Part shown: in pieces, positions 1 to 15,080 of the stretch | Numbering within the stretch: the first letter of the stretch is position 1 | Layout: every line of letters starts with the position of its first letter | Assembly: GCF_052324685.1 (NCBI RefSeq) | Contig: NC_135213.1 | Location: forward strand, 37,064,078-37,128,077 | Source of the DNA: Brachyhypopomus gauderio | Lineage: Eukaryota > Chordata > Actinopteri > Gymnotiformes > Hypopomidae | Direction: 5' to 3' | DNA length: 64,000 nucleotides | The notes under the pieces: generated by a model | What the model was told of the DNA's origin: nothing | What the model saw: the letters and a program-made list of their open reading frames with translations, nothing else | Database searches by the model: none | Translations under genes and position numbers: made by a program

Positions 1-1638
1 TTGATTGATTGATTGAGTTTCATAATTATTCCACTATTGCAAAATGTCAGCATGACTACAGAGACAAAAATGAGCATCAGGAAGCAATCAGACAAAAATC
101 TGATTTCTTGTTTTTAAAGACCACAGCCATAGATGTCATAGATGGACAGTATTCAATCATACATATTTGCAATATATATTTAATTGCATTTCAAGAATCA
201 TATCATTTGTATTTGAACATCGAGGTGCTTTTACGATTGGTGTTTTTCTATTTTGTAAGTCAGTTTGTTTTAAAAATACCTAAATAATGTTAACAATCCT
301 TGAATACCCCACGACAGGAAAACACACTCCATCCCATAGTACAGTATTAACAGCAAAATGCAGACTGGGAGATGCAATGGATTTAACGATTTTAGTTAAA
401 CTGATATAATTTCAGACATTTTGAATAACTCACAATTTTTTACAGAGATCCTCTTTTAAAGGATTTCAACAGAGCAGATAGATTTTGTAATCAGTTCATG
501 TCATCCCTGAAGGTCACTTACATCACAAGAACCCAGCTTCCAACAGTGTGTTCTTGTTTGTTAAGTCCTGAATAAATTCACTGTGTACAGTGTATTTTGC
601 ACCGTTTTTTCTGTACATTTTAAACTACAAATTAAATTTATTTTAGTAAAGAATGGTAATGGTATTATTTATAATAGTGTATGTTCCTGGACAGAATATT
701 TTACTGGACATTTTGCTACCTGTTGAAGATGTGTTTGTCATCATCCACCATACAACAAAAGAGTAAAAAAGCACCCGTATGTAGAGTCTTGTAAAATATC
801 CATGTGAGGTATTAAGAACAGGAAGATGTTTTTTTCTGATGTAATGCAGTACAGCTAACACTAGAGGGCGCCTTTGTCAAGCTGTTCATAGTTCCTTGCA
901 TCCTAAGCTTGGGCACGTAAGATGCTACTGACAAACTAAAAATGTGATGAACATTTACGAGGTATTATACACGATTACGTTCACATTCATTTTTCATTTC
1001 ACAAATATGCCACGGGAGAGTTTGAGTTTGTGACACGAGAGAATCGTGGTTGATTGATTCCTGTGGGCAAGGCTTAACAAATGTTTGAACGTTTTTACAC
1101 GTTATGGCAAATTACCTTGTATAACAAAGACCTGACAAAACAATGTTTTGTACAAATATGAATTGTTATTAATATTTGATATGGAAATTATGTTTGATTT
1201 TTGTTAGTATTTAAAAATGTATTTTTAAGTGCTACTGTAGATCAAACCATTTCAGACTGACAATTATGCTATTAAAACTGAACATTATCTACATTACATT
1301 TACAGTATTCTGCAGTTGCTCTGATCCAGAAAGGACTTGCGATATTTTTCAGCAGGACAGAACACGTGCACCATGGAAAATGACCCCGTGACATTAGTAA
1401 TACTACCACCATGTGCTTTCTGCTCTACCTGATGAACTACAGGGGCCAGCTAGCAACAGCTGTCCATTTACATAATACTCACAGTCTGTTAAGATGTGAC
1501 TTCCAGGGTTATAACAATAACCAGTCAATTGAATGTGAGTTCTAAAGCTAAATGCAAAAAAGAAAATAATAATAATTTACCTTGCTACAGTATAAATTCA
1601 ATGATATTAAAGCCACCTAACCTACTCCATTAACACCT

Positions 1639-1658
1639 CCCCCCCCCCCCCCCCCCCC
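1639..1658. repeat. poly(C) tract
   Basis: Twenty consecutive C. Confidence 0.95.
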
Positions 1659-2994
1659 GGACCCCCTCCTCAATGGGACCACCATCACTCTGCCTCTTAC
1701 AAAATCTGTTTCCCACTTATCTTCCATTAATGGGCCCCAATCAGAATCTGTATGAATAATCAATGGATAGTCAACAGCCGGAATGAACTCTCCCGAAGCC
1801 GAGCATGAATCTTGCTAATGGCACACATCCCCGGGTTTTAATTAGAAATAATGCTCCGCTTGGGCATACAGGCCATCACATGGTTTGTTTGCCGCCGAAT
1901 GTGAAAGGTAAACACGGAGGGGACAGAAACCCAGTCCGGTGTCATCTCCCAGTCTGCGGGAAACCACTGCTGGGGCTAATGGCCAGTACATTACTCTTCT
2001 TAAACACCTGGTCATGGCCACTTAGAAATGTTCATTAACCGCTAGTGCAGAGTGAAAGGGTGCGATAGTTCGCTCCTGCACAATTACGATAGTGAGGTTG
2101 ACTGTTGACTCAAAGAGCACTCTACTGTTAAACACTGGGCCAAGTGCTAAAAGCCAAACTCACAATTATCTACTTTTTTTAAACCCAGAAAAATAGTATG
2201 GCATTTCCAAACAAGTTAGCGAATGATCATGCTTCCATGAAGGAATAAAACTGTTAAAATAAACAGAAAGTGTAAATTTGTATGTTAGTGATGTCTTCTG
2301 GGATATGCTTTATTATATATCATATATATCATATATAACTTATATGGCTTCTACCATACAATGTTGTTGTATTGTTGACAAATCACTGAGATGCATCTTC
2401 GCTGACGTGTCGGCCGTGATTGGCGGGTTGAGCTGTCGGTCAGACTATTGTTTTTGTGCGCCTTGCTAATTCACGAGCTCGATGGAGAAAAGCCAAGCCA
2501 CCCTCCTCCTCCTCATCCTCCTCTCCACCAGTTCTGACAGTACTATTAACATTAATATTAAATATTAATCGTGAGAAAACATGCCAGAATGCACATAGAA
2601 TATAAACGCTATACATATACATATATAGTGTAATATTCATATATTGATATTATATATTGATATATTCAATTTTATTTTCATATTCATATCATCAGATATA
2701 ATAACTGTAATTTCTGATGAAGTGGTCTATAATGGGTCTCTGCAAATTTACCCTGCAATTTTTATATTTTATGGCAATATATTAATCTCAGAGAGAATAG
2801 CGAATTTTATGAAACACATAATCAACATATGGGCTGTATATCCATAACCGCATGTGTGCTTAGAATCTCAAACACGGGTGGGCTTAGCTGTGTCTGCAGG
2901 ATATTGATTTAACAGTCGGTGGTTATGGGGAGTGTGGGGATGAGAGAAAAAGAGAGTGTTTAGTGTGTAGTGTCAGCAGCTATGGTGATGGTAG

Positions 2995-3013
2995 CGTGTG
3001 TGTGTGTGTGTGT

Positions 3014-3063
<50 letters not shown>
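2995..3063. repeat. (TG)n microsatellite
   Basis: TG repeat with one GGG interruption; followed by a G16 run at 3255-3270 and GGTGCTGGTGGT triplets at 3198-3225. Confidence 0.95.
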
Positions 3064-3067
<4 letters not shown>

Positions 3068-4972
3068 GTTCCATTGTGATGGATCTATTATCCAGCTATT
3101 ATAAGATAAATGAATGATCTCTCCTATTTTCCATGCCTCTAGAAAATTGAAATTGGGGGGTGGAGGTGGTGAGGTGTGTATGTGTTTGAATGAGCGGAGC
3201 TGGTGCTGGTGGTGCTGGTGGTGTTGATGGTAGTGGTTGGGGGTGTGTGTGTGTGGGGGGGGGGGGGGGGCACACCACCCTAGCTGCATTATTAGGGCTG
3301 TTGAGAAGGCCATTAATTTAAGGTGTGAGAGGATCCCGGGCAGCCACAGCCTGGTGTCTTTACATTATCAATCAAATCTCAGCCTTACAGATATGACCAA
3401 GCGCTCTCAGGTTTACGCCACCTTAATTAGAATTCATGGAAAAATATATGCAAGGAAGCATCCTGTAGCCCTCATCATTTCATGGAGAATTTATTGTTAT
3501 TTGGCCAAGCATTTTACCTAGACTGATATTTCCTATTACCAGCCTGTCAGTTAATATAGCGCACCAAATTCACGGTATGAGAAATTAGTTGTCCACAGCT
3601 ACAACCTGGCCACAAATATGCAGAATGAGGTTTCAAGTGCAATTCAAGAACCAAGTTATACAGTTACAATAAGTTTAATTAGATTTTAGACTTTTGACAT
3701 CACCCAGTAATTGGTACGTACAGGTAGTTGAACTCAACAATTAGCTGATGAATAGTTGCAAACAATTAGCTGATGAAGGGCTGAATCATTTGATGACACT
3801 TTCCACTCTTTGGTAATGCACATCCAAATTTGTTAACATTTATATTACTTGCTCAGAGAAACAATGATCAGCAATTAAACGTGGACCATTCAAATGTCAA
3901 GGGGCATCAGAGTCTATTTCCCATAATTTACTGTCAAAGCTGGCACGATGTATGATAAATAGTGGACTGCGGTTGAAGCTGATTACACACTGCACTAGAA
4001 GTGCAGTTCACTGTCAGTAAGAAGAGAGATTGACTTCCTATTTACATATTAATGAAAGGCAGTAAGAATATGCAAAATAAAATAAAAAAACACAGCATTC
4101 ATAGGGCACGGCATTTACAAATAAGGCTGATGCCGAGAAAATTTTAAATTAAACCTATTTAGATTAATAAATGGAAGGGGCCCTTGGCAGACCACACAAT
4201 TTGCATTTCCATTTTCAAATTAGAGTGGGTGACTCCTGGAGTAATGTGGTGATGAGTCTCTAACTGCTGCACTGCTGGGTTTTAGGGGAAGTTTGCAATA
4301 AGCATGAATATTATGACCTTCTGCATGATATGACGTTTGTCCTCAGAGCGGTACTCACATAAAAACCCCTCACAAACAGGTTTCTGCTCAGGGGCACCGA
4401 CGGTTAGGAACACACTCCATGTGTGTGAGCCATAGGTAAATAATTTTTCACCTTTTACAGCTCTTGGCAGTCAAATGGTGACCCACGCAGTGCTGGAAAC
4501 AGAGGCACTTATTTGCTTCGATTCAGCCTGACGTTCCTTTTATCACTTTGTTCCTCTGTCACCCTAAATCTACATCCACTGTCAGCTCAGACTGAAATCA
4601 CACACACAACGTCCACTCTGCATGCAAGACCGTGCTACTTTTAGCCCCCAGTTCATAAAAACCAGCCGCCAGGCCATAATGACCTACACGGAGAGGACCG
4701 CACAGCCCCCTTTTTCCATCAGGGCTATGATGGACGTCAAACCATTGTGAAAGTACCATAGATGGAGTCAATGTTCTGCGGCATATGCAGACTTATCAGG
4801 CGTAGTTTTAATGTGCTGCATCTCATTGGGTGCCTTATGTCCATGTGCATTTTTAAAGGAAAGAAAATGACAAAGACAATAAGTGAGTGAATGCTCAGGG
4901 TGCAGACTATTATATCTCCTTAAGTGCTGTGGCAGTTATATGTGGTGTAAAGGGAACGCTTGGTTCCAGATG

Positions 4973-5093
<121 letters not shown>

Positions 5094-5566
5094 AAGAGCA
5101 AGCTTGGCTTAACCCAACAACAAATTTGACCTCCCCTATACTTTACTTTGCCTCTAGAACAAGCCCCTAGTACCAGTCACCATTTGTGCTCCAAGGACTG
5201 ACTTGATTTGCTGTGTATTACCCACATTCCCTATTAGGCGGCTCTGTGCCTCTGGACTGTGATAAGAGTCCCTCTCTTCTCCTGCCTAATAGATAGAAGC
5301 TGCGTCCTGTGCGCTTCTCTCCCAGATTCACAATAGGCATCAAAGCTTCAGCTCCTGCTGGTGGTAGTGCCATCTGCAGCCTTAATGAGTCTTTGAAGGA
5401 GGCCAAATATCTCTGGGAAGCAAACGGACTTTACTTTGCATTCTGTGCTCTGACTTCAAAGTTGCCACAAATTATAACGTCTTGTATGCATGCCTGTGTA
5501 CCTCTGTTTGGAACAAGGACATGTGAGCTCAGTTGGAATCCTGTAGACAAGTGGCATTTAGTTCAT

Positions 5567-5568
<2 letters not shown>

Positions 5569-5600
<32 letters not shown>
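5569..5600. repeat. (CA)n microsatellite
   Basis: Sixteen CA units. Confidence 0.95.
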
Positions 5601-5602
<2 letters not shown>

Positions 5603-6872
5603 TGACCAGTCTCTCTCACTCATCTGTGGCCTTGGTGAAGGCCTCCAGCACCCAGCTCCCCTATTACAGATGCTAATTACGCCATCTCACCCTGCTGATT
5701 CCATAACCAAGTCAGCATAATGCTCAAATTAAGACTTCATTAATGTAAGTCAGCATCTAATGGTTTTAAAAATGATTTATATTGTTTTTCCTGCTCTGAA
5801 CAAATTAAATCTGTAGCTTTGATTAACAGAGGCTTTTCATCAATGTAAAGTTAAAAAGCTTGTTACAGTCAAATTTTCTTCTTAAATTCCACATCTGAAA
5901 TCCTCAGGAAGGATTTGTCATATGTTGAAAAATTGAAATGGGAAAACATTTAAAAACATTTAACATTTAAAAGGCTAAAGACTAAGGGTTTAAAAGCTTT
6001 ATGTTTTAATTTGTCTCTTATGAGGCAAATTAGAATGGGAGCTAACTCAAATGGCTTTGCATTATCTCAGAAATGATTAAAAAAAGGTCAAGATTTGTCT
6101 TATGAATTTTCCCAAAGCTCCAATTTACTACCAAGATAATGCCAAAGACTGGACACTCACTACCGGCATCAGTGCAGTCATACACATGTTTGTTTTCAAT
6201 GTCATTTAAAAAAAGAAAAGATCAGGTTTATCAGGCAGTGAATGTAACTGTGCACATGCATTTTTATACAATTTAAAGACATTCTGATAGTTGATTACTG
6301 GGCAGCTGTGGAGTAAGAGGGTGTAGAGTGAAATGTACTCTAGACCACCTCTTCCCTGTTCCCATTACTCTTAGCTTGCTGTGAAATTCCCATCTTACAC
6401 ACTTTGCTGACCAAGACCATGAATTATGCATTGTGCCAGAGAAATCCTCAATCTCACGCTTCGAGACCACCTCGCATTACCCTGCTTCTATCTCTATTAC
6501 CAAGATGAATTGTTGAATGGGGTGGTGTTTGATGGGATATGGTTCTAACTTCAGTGTTTGTTTGCTGTGTAAAATCTCTCTTTTGTGTGCGTCTCTTCGA
6601 GTGTCCAACCAGCGGCAGATTTTATGGTTCTTCAGAGGGTGAAACTGGTTTGTGTGGTTGTGGTTCATGCACCATTTGCCACGGAGGGATTTTGCAACTT
6701 CATATGTTGCTGTGTTCACACTGCTGCTGGGAACGCACTGCAGTTTTGGTAGTTCACAAGAGCAAGGAATGTGATTAGGACCAGCGAACACTCCCTCTCT
6801 CAACACACACTGCTTCATAGAAATGGTTTTAAATACATACGTTTTGTATAGAATCTTTGTTACATACATACA

Positions 6873-6873
<1 letters not shown>

Positions 6874-6927
<54 letters not shown>
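6874..6927. repeat. (AT)n microsatellite
   Basis: About 27 AT units. Confidence 0.95.
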
Positions 6928-6931
<4 letters not shown>

Positions 6932-7799
6932 GTACACATGAATCTGAAGAAGTATCTCAGGCTCATTAGTATCAATTGCGTTCAGATCTTTTCTATTAAG
7001 TGTAACTGAAGTGTGATGGGCTTTGCTTTTCAGATCCTAATAGTTCTTCTTTAGCATATCAGTCACTCACCGAGCCCCTAACACCATCATGAACATTCCT
7101 TGCACTGACCGTGATGATAAAATATTAGTTGCGATTCGAGTGTCATAATTTCATCTCAGGCTGCCACTGCCAGATATTAGTGTGGGTCCTTCTGACCCTG
7201 TAGATTCTGACTTAACAATGTTTCTTTCTTAATATGCAACAGCCCATAGTATAGATTTCATAGAATATATTAAGGAAAATCAGACTATAAATACACTGTT
7301 GTGTTTTTTGTGTTGCATATTTAGTTTCATTGTAATATTTTGGCAATACTTTGGCTATTCTAGCATTTTGAGGCCTGCAGTATTACACTTGGTATTTGGT
7401 TGCATTTACATGAGTCGGTCTTATTGTGTTTGACCTTCTCTTTAACAGACATGTAGTCAGAAATAACACGCAGACGTTTGAATCCTGACAAAAAAAAAAA
7501 TGCATATAATCCCCTTTTCAATAGGTGGGCCTCTGATAACTTTTCACTCATAATTAACTCGTCTTGATATGAGAGACGCTTGGAGGAAATTGAACTGTCA
7601 GCACATGGAGGCGTGCGATTGGCCTCATCACAGTGAGTTGGGCTCGTCATAATTTGTTCATTTGGTGCCTATCAGCCTGGCTTCATCTCCCAGGCGCCAA
7701 TCCGTTGACCTCCCCCTCCTCAATTCCATTTGGTTCTCCTTTAATTATGAGTCAGCAGGTCCCAAGCAACGGCAAAGCCCACCTCCAACACCCCTCAAG

Positions 7800-7824
7800 C
7801 TGTCAATCACCCTCTTGATTGACA
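7800..7824. promoter_or_regulatory. Inverted pair of PBX/MEIS-type sites
   Basis: TGTCAATCA (7801-7809) and TGATTGACA (7816-7824) are perfect inverted copies separated by 6 nt. With C7800, the left site on the minus strand reads TGATTGACAG, the known decameric PBX-MEIS/PREP sequence. The surrounding 300 bp is unique, non-repetitive DNA in the desert upstream of otp. Regulatory function is inferred. Confidence 0.4.
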
Positions 7825-7899
7825 TAAACCAAATAGATGGTGTTCTTCGAGGAAAACTGAAGCCACGGCAGATGAAGATTCAAACTGCTGTCGGCAAAC

Positions 7900-8030
7900 A
7901 CCCCCCCCCCCCCCATCCCTAGACCTGCATCCCTTCCCCACCCCTACAACTCCCCCACCCCCCCTCACTCTCCCCACCCCTCACCCAACCTCTATCTCCA
8001 GATCCCCCCCCCCTCCCCCAGCTCTTGTCT
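7900..8030. repeat. C-rich low-complexity tract
   Basis: Repeated runs of 4-15 C separated by A or T, ending near CCCCCCCCCTCCCCCAGCTC. Confidence 0.85.
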
Positions 8031-11000
8031 TAGTTCACCTCCAATTTTTCCCAATTTTCCAGTGTTTTGCTGGGGAATATTCACGGCAGTCACTGCATAG
8101 TAGCATGATTCTGACTGCAGGCCTGCATGTGATTAATACAAACAGGTGAAAAGGCTTTTAACATTTCCGAATCTACTTGAGTGTTTTAGCCATGGAGAGG
8201 TAATTAGCCCCGTCCTGACAGCGCAGCCGTTCATATACTCAATCTGAATGCCCCAATTAAGCAAATGTTCTTTGGCTTTAAAATGGCAGGCCATCACAAA
8301 CATTCTGCACAACCTGTTTGGTTCACCCAGCTTAGGTTCGAGCTAAGCACTTAACAGCCATTTGCTCAAGGTACATATATCGGTGCTTGACGTTGTACAT
8401 TAGTTCACCATAACAAGACGCTTTGAAATTCTTTGTCAGAAGAGAGAACATATTCTTTTTATCAGTTGGATGATGAAGTATCGATTTTTTTGTTCTCTTT
8501 CTTGTTTTTTTTTCTTGTTCTAATGGGAAATGGTGACTGTTGGGTATGATAAGGATCCAGAATCATCAGTAGCCTATAGGAGATTTTAAGCCACTTTTAT
8601 GCTGAGCTTTACCTCTAATAAGAAAATTCTGTATTTGTGTTTAATAAAATGGAATATATATAATCAATTGCCTCCCTTCAGCTCTGTTAAGCCTTATAGA
8701 TTCAATTGAAGCACTGAAACAACATTGCAGCAACATTACCACAACATTATTTTCTTTTAGTTTACTTACAAAATTCTCTCAGGAAGGTAAGAATTGTTCA
8801 CTGCGAGCATCTGCCAAGCTCTCATCCACAGGGCAGCTAATGGGTTTAACCTGAATGATTTTCTGCCAGTCTCTTCGGGCGGTGTAGTCTCAAACCGGAG
8901 CTTTATAATAGGCCAATTTGTTAACCTTCTCAGAGTGAGGGCATTCAATATGTGTCTGGTCAGCAGAGAATAGGTTAGGACTCTATGTTGATAAACCCAG
9001 AGGCCTGGTTGCCTTTTCAAACCTTACTTTTCATTGGCTCCATTCCTGCTCTTGTTACAAATCTGAGAACTGAAGGGAATGACAGGAAGTTGAGGACGAC
9101 GTCCTAGGTGGGAGGAAATGAGGTCATGTTAGATTTTGGTAGCGTTGCTAAGAGACAAACACATTCCTCTGCCGACTTTACTGCCTTACAAAGAGGCTCT
9201 TTAAAATAACCGTTGCCTTTGAATATCCATATCAGTTGAGATGCTTTGTCTGTTGAAATCGTATCACAGTTAAGTTATATCATTCTAAAGCATCGGAGCA
9301 CCTGTTGGTTGGTGTGATGGAGTCCTGTTGTCAGTTTCACCTGCTTTTCAGGTTAAGGTTTCTTGGTTTATTGTATCTATGATTCTGTTTCTAAACGTGT
9401 CCTTAGATGAAAACCTAATCCTCAGGTCCTATTTAGCATACACAGATCCCATGATTATCCTACAGATTACATCTACCCCTATCGATTTCATGCAGACTAT
9501 CACCAGTATGTTTTAGTGCGCCATGATGTAATGGTGATGTGTACAGTACTAGAAATACAATTACCCTACCACAATTCTCTGTGTAATTGTTTATTATTTT
9601 CCTATTAACCAAACATTGATCATCAATGATTTAGAAAATAGGGCAATGAATAACATCAACATTAATAGATTTACCTCTGACAGTAATGATAGATTATTTT
9701 AATGGTCACTGCAATGTCAGTTCAATGGCGTTCAGATGCAAATAGGCCACTCACATCTTTGACTGCTAATGGGTTGTGTGAGGGATTCTTATTTAGAAAC
9801 ATGAAGCATTTCTGTTGTTATTGTTGTTGTGACAGTGAAAATCATCAGAAGTGCTAAAATGGCTAACGGTGAAATGAAAGATGGGGATGAATCCTGGATT
9901 ATCACACCTGTGCACTAAAACTCAAACCTGAGAGGACATGTTCATCATTGTGTCTCAGGACTGTTTCGGGTTAAATATACTTCATGAAATAGATCAATAT
10001 TTTCAGTTATTCATTATCTCTTGGTCCTAAAACATGTCTACTAGACATCAGGGGTATTTAGTACCTATCCAAAATGTATTGCAAATACTGTTACATTAAG
10101 TATTAGAATGTATACTCCTTTATGTCTGATGTCTGATACAACTCGGAAATCCCAGTGGAATCAGGCAGTTATTAGTTTAATCCCCTGTGAGACTATCCTT
10201 TAACTTAAAAAATTTGTAAATTTACCCAGAACCCTAAAACTCCTCATTAATTACTGCCATCTTTAGCATTTTGGTGTGAATTATATTTTAAGACGACAGT
10301 GATGTATCTCAACAAGCATAACAACAGAGCATTTACCTATAAATACATACTAAACAAAAGTTAGTCTCATATAGGAAGCAACCATTAGAAATCTTTACAA
10401 GGCAAAATGAAATTGATTAAAACACATTAAACTGATAACTGTTCTCTTTCTTCCCTCATTCATTTTGTGTTGTTATTTATCTCACATTCCAACAAAATTG
10501 ATCTTGATGCAGTGAAATCGCAATTACTCACTTTCTTAATTGGCTGGCTCTACATTAGAGAATGGAATCCAATTGTCTGAGCAGGAATCAATGGTGTTAT
10601 CAGAGAGAATATGGGGGCAGGGTTTGGCCAAGCAGAGTGTGATCAAACTGCCTCCAATGATCGCTGAACGTGCCCCATTCAACTGTGAAAATGCCCACCA
10701 CAGATTTTAACAGCGTTAAACTTTTGCTGTCAAGAACACATCTAACAAATATTCCAGACCCATTTATCCATAGTACAAGTGCACTTAATAACAGTACCGT
10801 CAACAGCAACCACACAGTCACGATTCTAGTGAATTATCCTCATTGCAATTTGAATGCATCTTGGGCATTACTATTATTATCATTATCCAATCCAATTAAC
10901 TTAATGCCTACTATGAGGAGAGGGTTATGGGGTGAAATCTATCATAACATTTACAAATGTTTATACAAACACTGTGGAATGAAGCAAATCCCACCTTAAA

Positions 11001-13324
11001 AAGGACAAACAGTCTAATCAGACATGACGCATAAAGGACCTTATTTATTGGGCCGGGAGCTCACATTATGCCGAGTTATTGGTGTGAAATTGATAACTGC
11101 TCGATTACGGGAGCTAATGTTTGGTGGCGTGAGGGCCGAGACCCGTTACACCCGCACGTTTGCTGCTGTCAGCGGAATATAATCAAGGTCAGACAGCACA
11201 ACAGCTGTCGTGTGATCGTTCTCAGAGAAGAGGGGAGAACCTTGAAAATTTGCCTAATTTTTCTTTATTATAATATACTAGCACGCACGTGATTAACCTT
11301 GGCACATTCTTTTTTAAAGTATTACAAAAAATATATTGATTGTGGATTCCTTGTTGGGGAGAGCGCTGGGTCACATTGATATCTGCTCACTTTCATGGAT
11401 CAGAGTATTAGAGCTTTCATGCTGATGAATAAGACACATGGTCATATTTCCCTTGCTTGAAGTAAACATCAAACCAAACTTTGGCTGAAAGTGGCAGAAC
11501 CTCTCCGAGGACACTTTGCTAGACTTCTGTTTTCTTTCTTTTTGTTTCTTGCTCCTCCGTCTTCACTCTCTGGTGGTTGTTGATGATGCGTCTGAGTGCT
11601 TGTGACAGTTGTGTGTTATGTCTAATAGAGCAGAAAGGCTAGTCAAAATAAAGCTATTTGAAAATTTGTTTATGTGAAATATTTGTAAATAGAGGCAGGC
11701 CTCCTGGCGCCGTGGCGTCATATTGGCCTGTCAGTCTGCATTCGGACTTTGACGGCGGATTCGAGGGCCGGGCGAATGCACCACACGTGTGTGTGTGAAT
11801 CCCATAGTGTCACGGCTCTCCCCGCCACTCAGTTACAGTGTGTTTATGGGGGCCAGTGAGCAAACGCTGATGTCTTATCTCTGAAGCACAGTGAAGTGCA
11901 TCCTACGTTCTTTGGTGTTTTCACAGCTGTAAAAGTCACACTGCTTCACTGGCAGAGCAGACCATCACTCAACTCGCCTTTCTCAACCACCTTTTCATTT
12001 TGCTACAAATGAGTATGATAAAACACCTTAGCAGCTTATAAAAGGTAAAATATATTGTTCTACATTAAATATGTTTATTATATACACCCAATAATATAAA
12101 TTATGTTTAATAATGAATTAGACATACCTTGAACAATACTCGTTTAGAGCTACCACTAAGAGAACACTGCTAATGACATAACAGTCTTTAGATTTTTACA
12201 ATGACTCCCCATAAATTTCAGTTCCAGCCAGAATTTAGCAGGTTAAGATTCTTCAGACCCTCCTCTCTGCAAACACTTGGCCATTTTGGTCTGTTAACAT
12301 CCCCAACAATCACGTTTGATGCTCCTTAATTCTGAACCTGCTCTCTCCAACCAGTGCCTCTCTTCCAGCTCAGCAATCGAGACAATGTGTTTGCTTACCA
12401 AGCCACTTTGCTAAGTGTTCCCTCGCATGTAAATTAATCTTGATTCAGTTGACACTGCCATGCTGAGTGGTACAAATTGCCCATAGCAATAAAACAGCAT
12501 GAATGGGGGGAAAAGCCCAAATTGAAGCACTTGATGGGATGTTACTTTGCTTTATGCCAATACATTAGTGCCACATAATGAGTTTCCCTGGTCGGAGAAG
12601 CATGGTATGGTAGATTTTTAATTTTGCCTTCAATAGAGCAGCGCCATGTCTTTTAAAATCTGAGTCAGACAAACCATTAGCAACGAGGATGTTAAGGTTA
12701 AATAGGAAGCAATGCATTCACTCGCAGGAGCTCTGAGCATCATCCATCATTCCATTTGCAGCAGCTTGACAAAAGTGCTTGGCTTTAAATAACACTCGAT
12801 TTACTCCCTGTGCAAGCCAGGCTTTTAGCATAAACAAACATAGCTGCATTAATTTATTAAACACCAGTCTTTCAAAAACCAAAGGTGGACGAAGACAAGC
12901 CAAAGTGTAATAGACGGTCATAAAGACTTCTTTAACACTATTTACTATTTACTGTTCACATTATTTACACTAATTTACACTTTTATTTCTCACTATTTGA
13001 ACTCAAAAGCTGAATATCCTAGTGCAACCGACATAAAGTGATAACTTTTCAATACACTTACTACATACATAATAACTACACACAAATCTTATAACCACAG
13101 CTGGACTTCATGTAAACACTTCTATGAAGTATGATATGATCAGGATCTGATACCAAACTTCCCTGCACACACGGGCCTGTAGTTTTGACCAAAATATTCA
13201 CAGTGGGATCAGCATCATCTTTTCTCCGTGTTACTGCATTCAGCATCATTAGTCTAAATGGCCAGTGTATTTGTGAAATGTGAAATGTGCCATATTTGTC
13301 AATTGTGATTTTACTCATCTGTGC

Positions 13325-13545
13325 AATTAGAACACACACACAAACACACACACTAGTGATTACTATGGGGCTGTGGTGCACACATGCCCAGAGCTGGGGG
13401 GAAACCTAGCCCAGCGCCCAGGGAGCAGTTGGGGTTGGGTGCCTTTCTGAAAGGCACCTCAGTCATGGCCTCAGGTCTGGGAATCGAACCCACGACCCTC
13501 CGGTCACAAGACCAGTTCCCTACCACAGGACCATGACTGACCACT
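13325..13545 (-). mobile_element. tRNA-derived SINE
   Basis: The minus strand has a tRNA-like head: an A-box-like TGGTAGGGAACTGG around 13512-13525 and a perfect B box, GGTTCGATTCC, at 13480-13490. A body with GAGGTGCCTTTCAGAAAGGC follows, then a TG-rich tail at the 13325 end. The A/B-box spacing and the non-tRNA body show a SINE, not a tRNA gene. The family looks like those in otophysan fishes; I cannot name it. Confidence 0.75.
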
Positions 13546-15055
13546 AAGAGGCAGCACTGCTCAGGGCTTTGATATAAATGAACATGTAAATTGCTTTACA
13601 GTTAAATCTACCAATAATAATAATAATGTAATTTTTATTAGCGGTGTTGATACAGTTTAAGACTTTGTTAGGCTAACTAGCTACATTACATAAGTTTGTA
13701 GACAAGATTACGTAACATAAGGCTTAACGGATTTTGCTGTAGCCAATGCCATTAGCTCGGCACTGGTTTGTCACTAAAACCCACAACTGTACACGCTCAG
13801 TGAGTGTCAGCATAAACTGTCCTGGTTGTGTCCTGTTTGCCACAGACCACACAGAGCCTCGGTGCAATTTACCAACTCGGAGATAATCGCTCTGGCAGCA
13901 CAAATGAAAGGCCTAGCCCTCTCTTCTCGCTCGCAGCTCACTAATAGGATTGTGTCTGCTTCAGCACACTTTAATTGGGGACTCCATGTCAAAAGGGAGC
14001 AGGACTGCACATGCAAGCCCACACGACGGCCGCTCACTATGGGTGACGTGGGCTACGGGTGACGTGGGCTAAGGGGGCCGTCGGCTACGGGGGGCCGTGT
14101 TATGGCTTTCATGAAAATGTCAGTAATTACTAGGTTTTAACCTCTGGACATGATATCTGGTAAACTAAAAGCCATATAGTTTTTTAAACACCACAGCAGA
14201 AGCTTTTGAGAAGTAACAAAACACAAAAAAACCCACAACCTAATTCTGTGATTTTATTCAGGGTCAGGGTTAAAGTCATCTTCTGAAAACTTTACCCAGT
14301 CTAAATCAACCAAATCTCAGAGGTCTTACATCCTCATCTCTTACATGACATATTAACATAATTTAAATTATACTAATCCAGTTCTCATGTCACCCCATTT
14401 ACATGTGAATTTTAGAGCCTGCCTGATTCTTACAGTAGTCTAGATGCACAGAGGCCCCCCGAGACACCCAGCAATGAAACAGCAAAGTCTGTTAGCAAGA
14501 ACTTCTTGGACATGGTTGTAATCTAACAAGGTCAATGAGATGACATTTTAACTGCAGAGTAAACTGAACAGTAATGATAGATGATATATGACATTATAGA
14601 CTTACACATCCACATAAAAGACAGACATTACTGCTACGTAGTTTAAGGATGCTGCACGGGAACCTATGCTTTTCAGCCATTTACATTAAGCACATTATTG
14701 GGTGCTAATGAACAGGTGTACATGTCCAAGCTTCAAATGCACTGGTCCTAAAAACGCATCTGATCAAGACACAGTGAACATTAAGCCTGAAGTTAGTTCA
14801 ACTGCCGAATTAATTGATCTTAGTAGTTTTTAACATGATGTAACATGTCCATCATATTCAGGTTTGCATTGTTGCTGTTTATTAAAGGACAATCCATTTG
14901 TAGCATTTTCTTAAGCACACTGACATGTGCACAGCATATATCTCTTGTTATCTGTAATGTATGCTTTTGACACGTACCGAATGAAATAAAAAAACAGAAT
15001 CCAAAGAAAGGACCCTTGAGTGTATTACTCATTTAATCCTGATTAAGGCTAGAGA

Positions 15056-15080
15056 GGGGGGGGGGGGGGGGGGGGGGGGG
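15056..15080. repeat. poly(G) tract
   Basis: Twenty-five consecutive G. Confidence 0.95.

Noticed and set aside
13353..13544. Minus-strand 63-codon frame, and a possible tRNA gene from the B box
   Set aside because: The tRNA-like head continues into a SINE body and lacks a full cloverleaf, so neither a protein nor a functional tRNA is supported.
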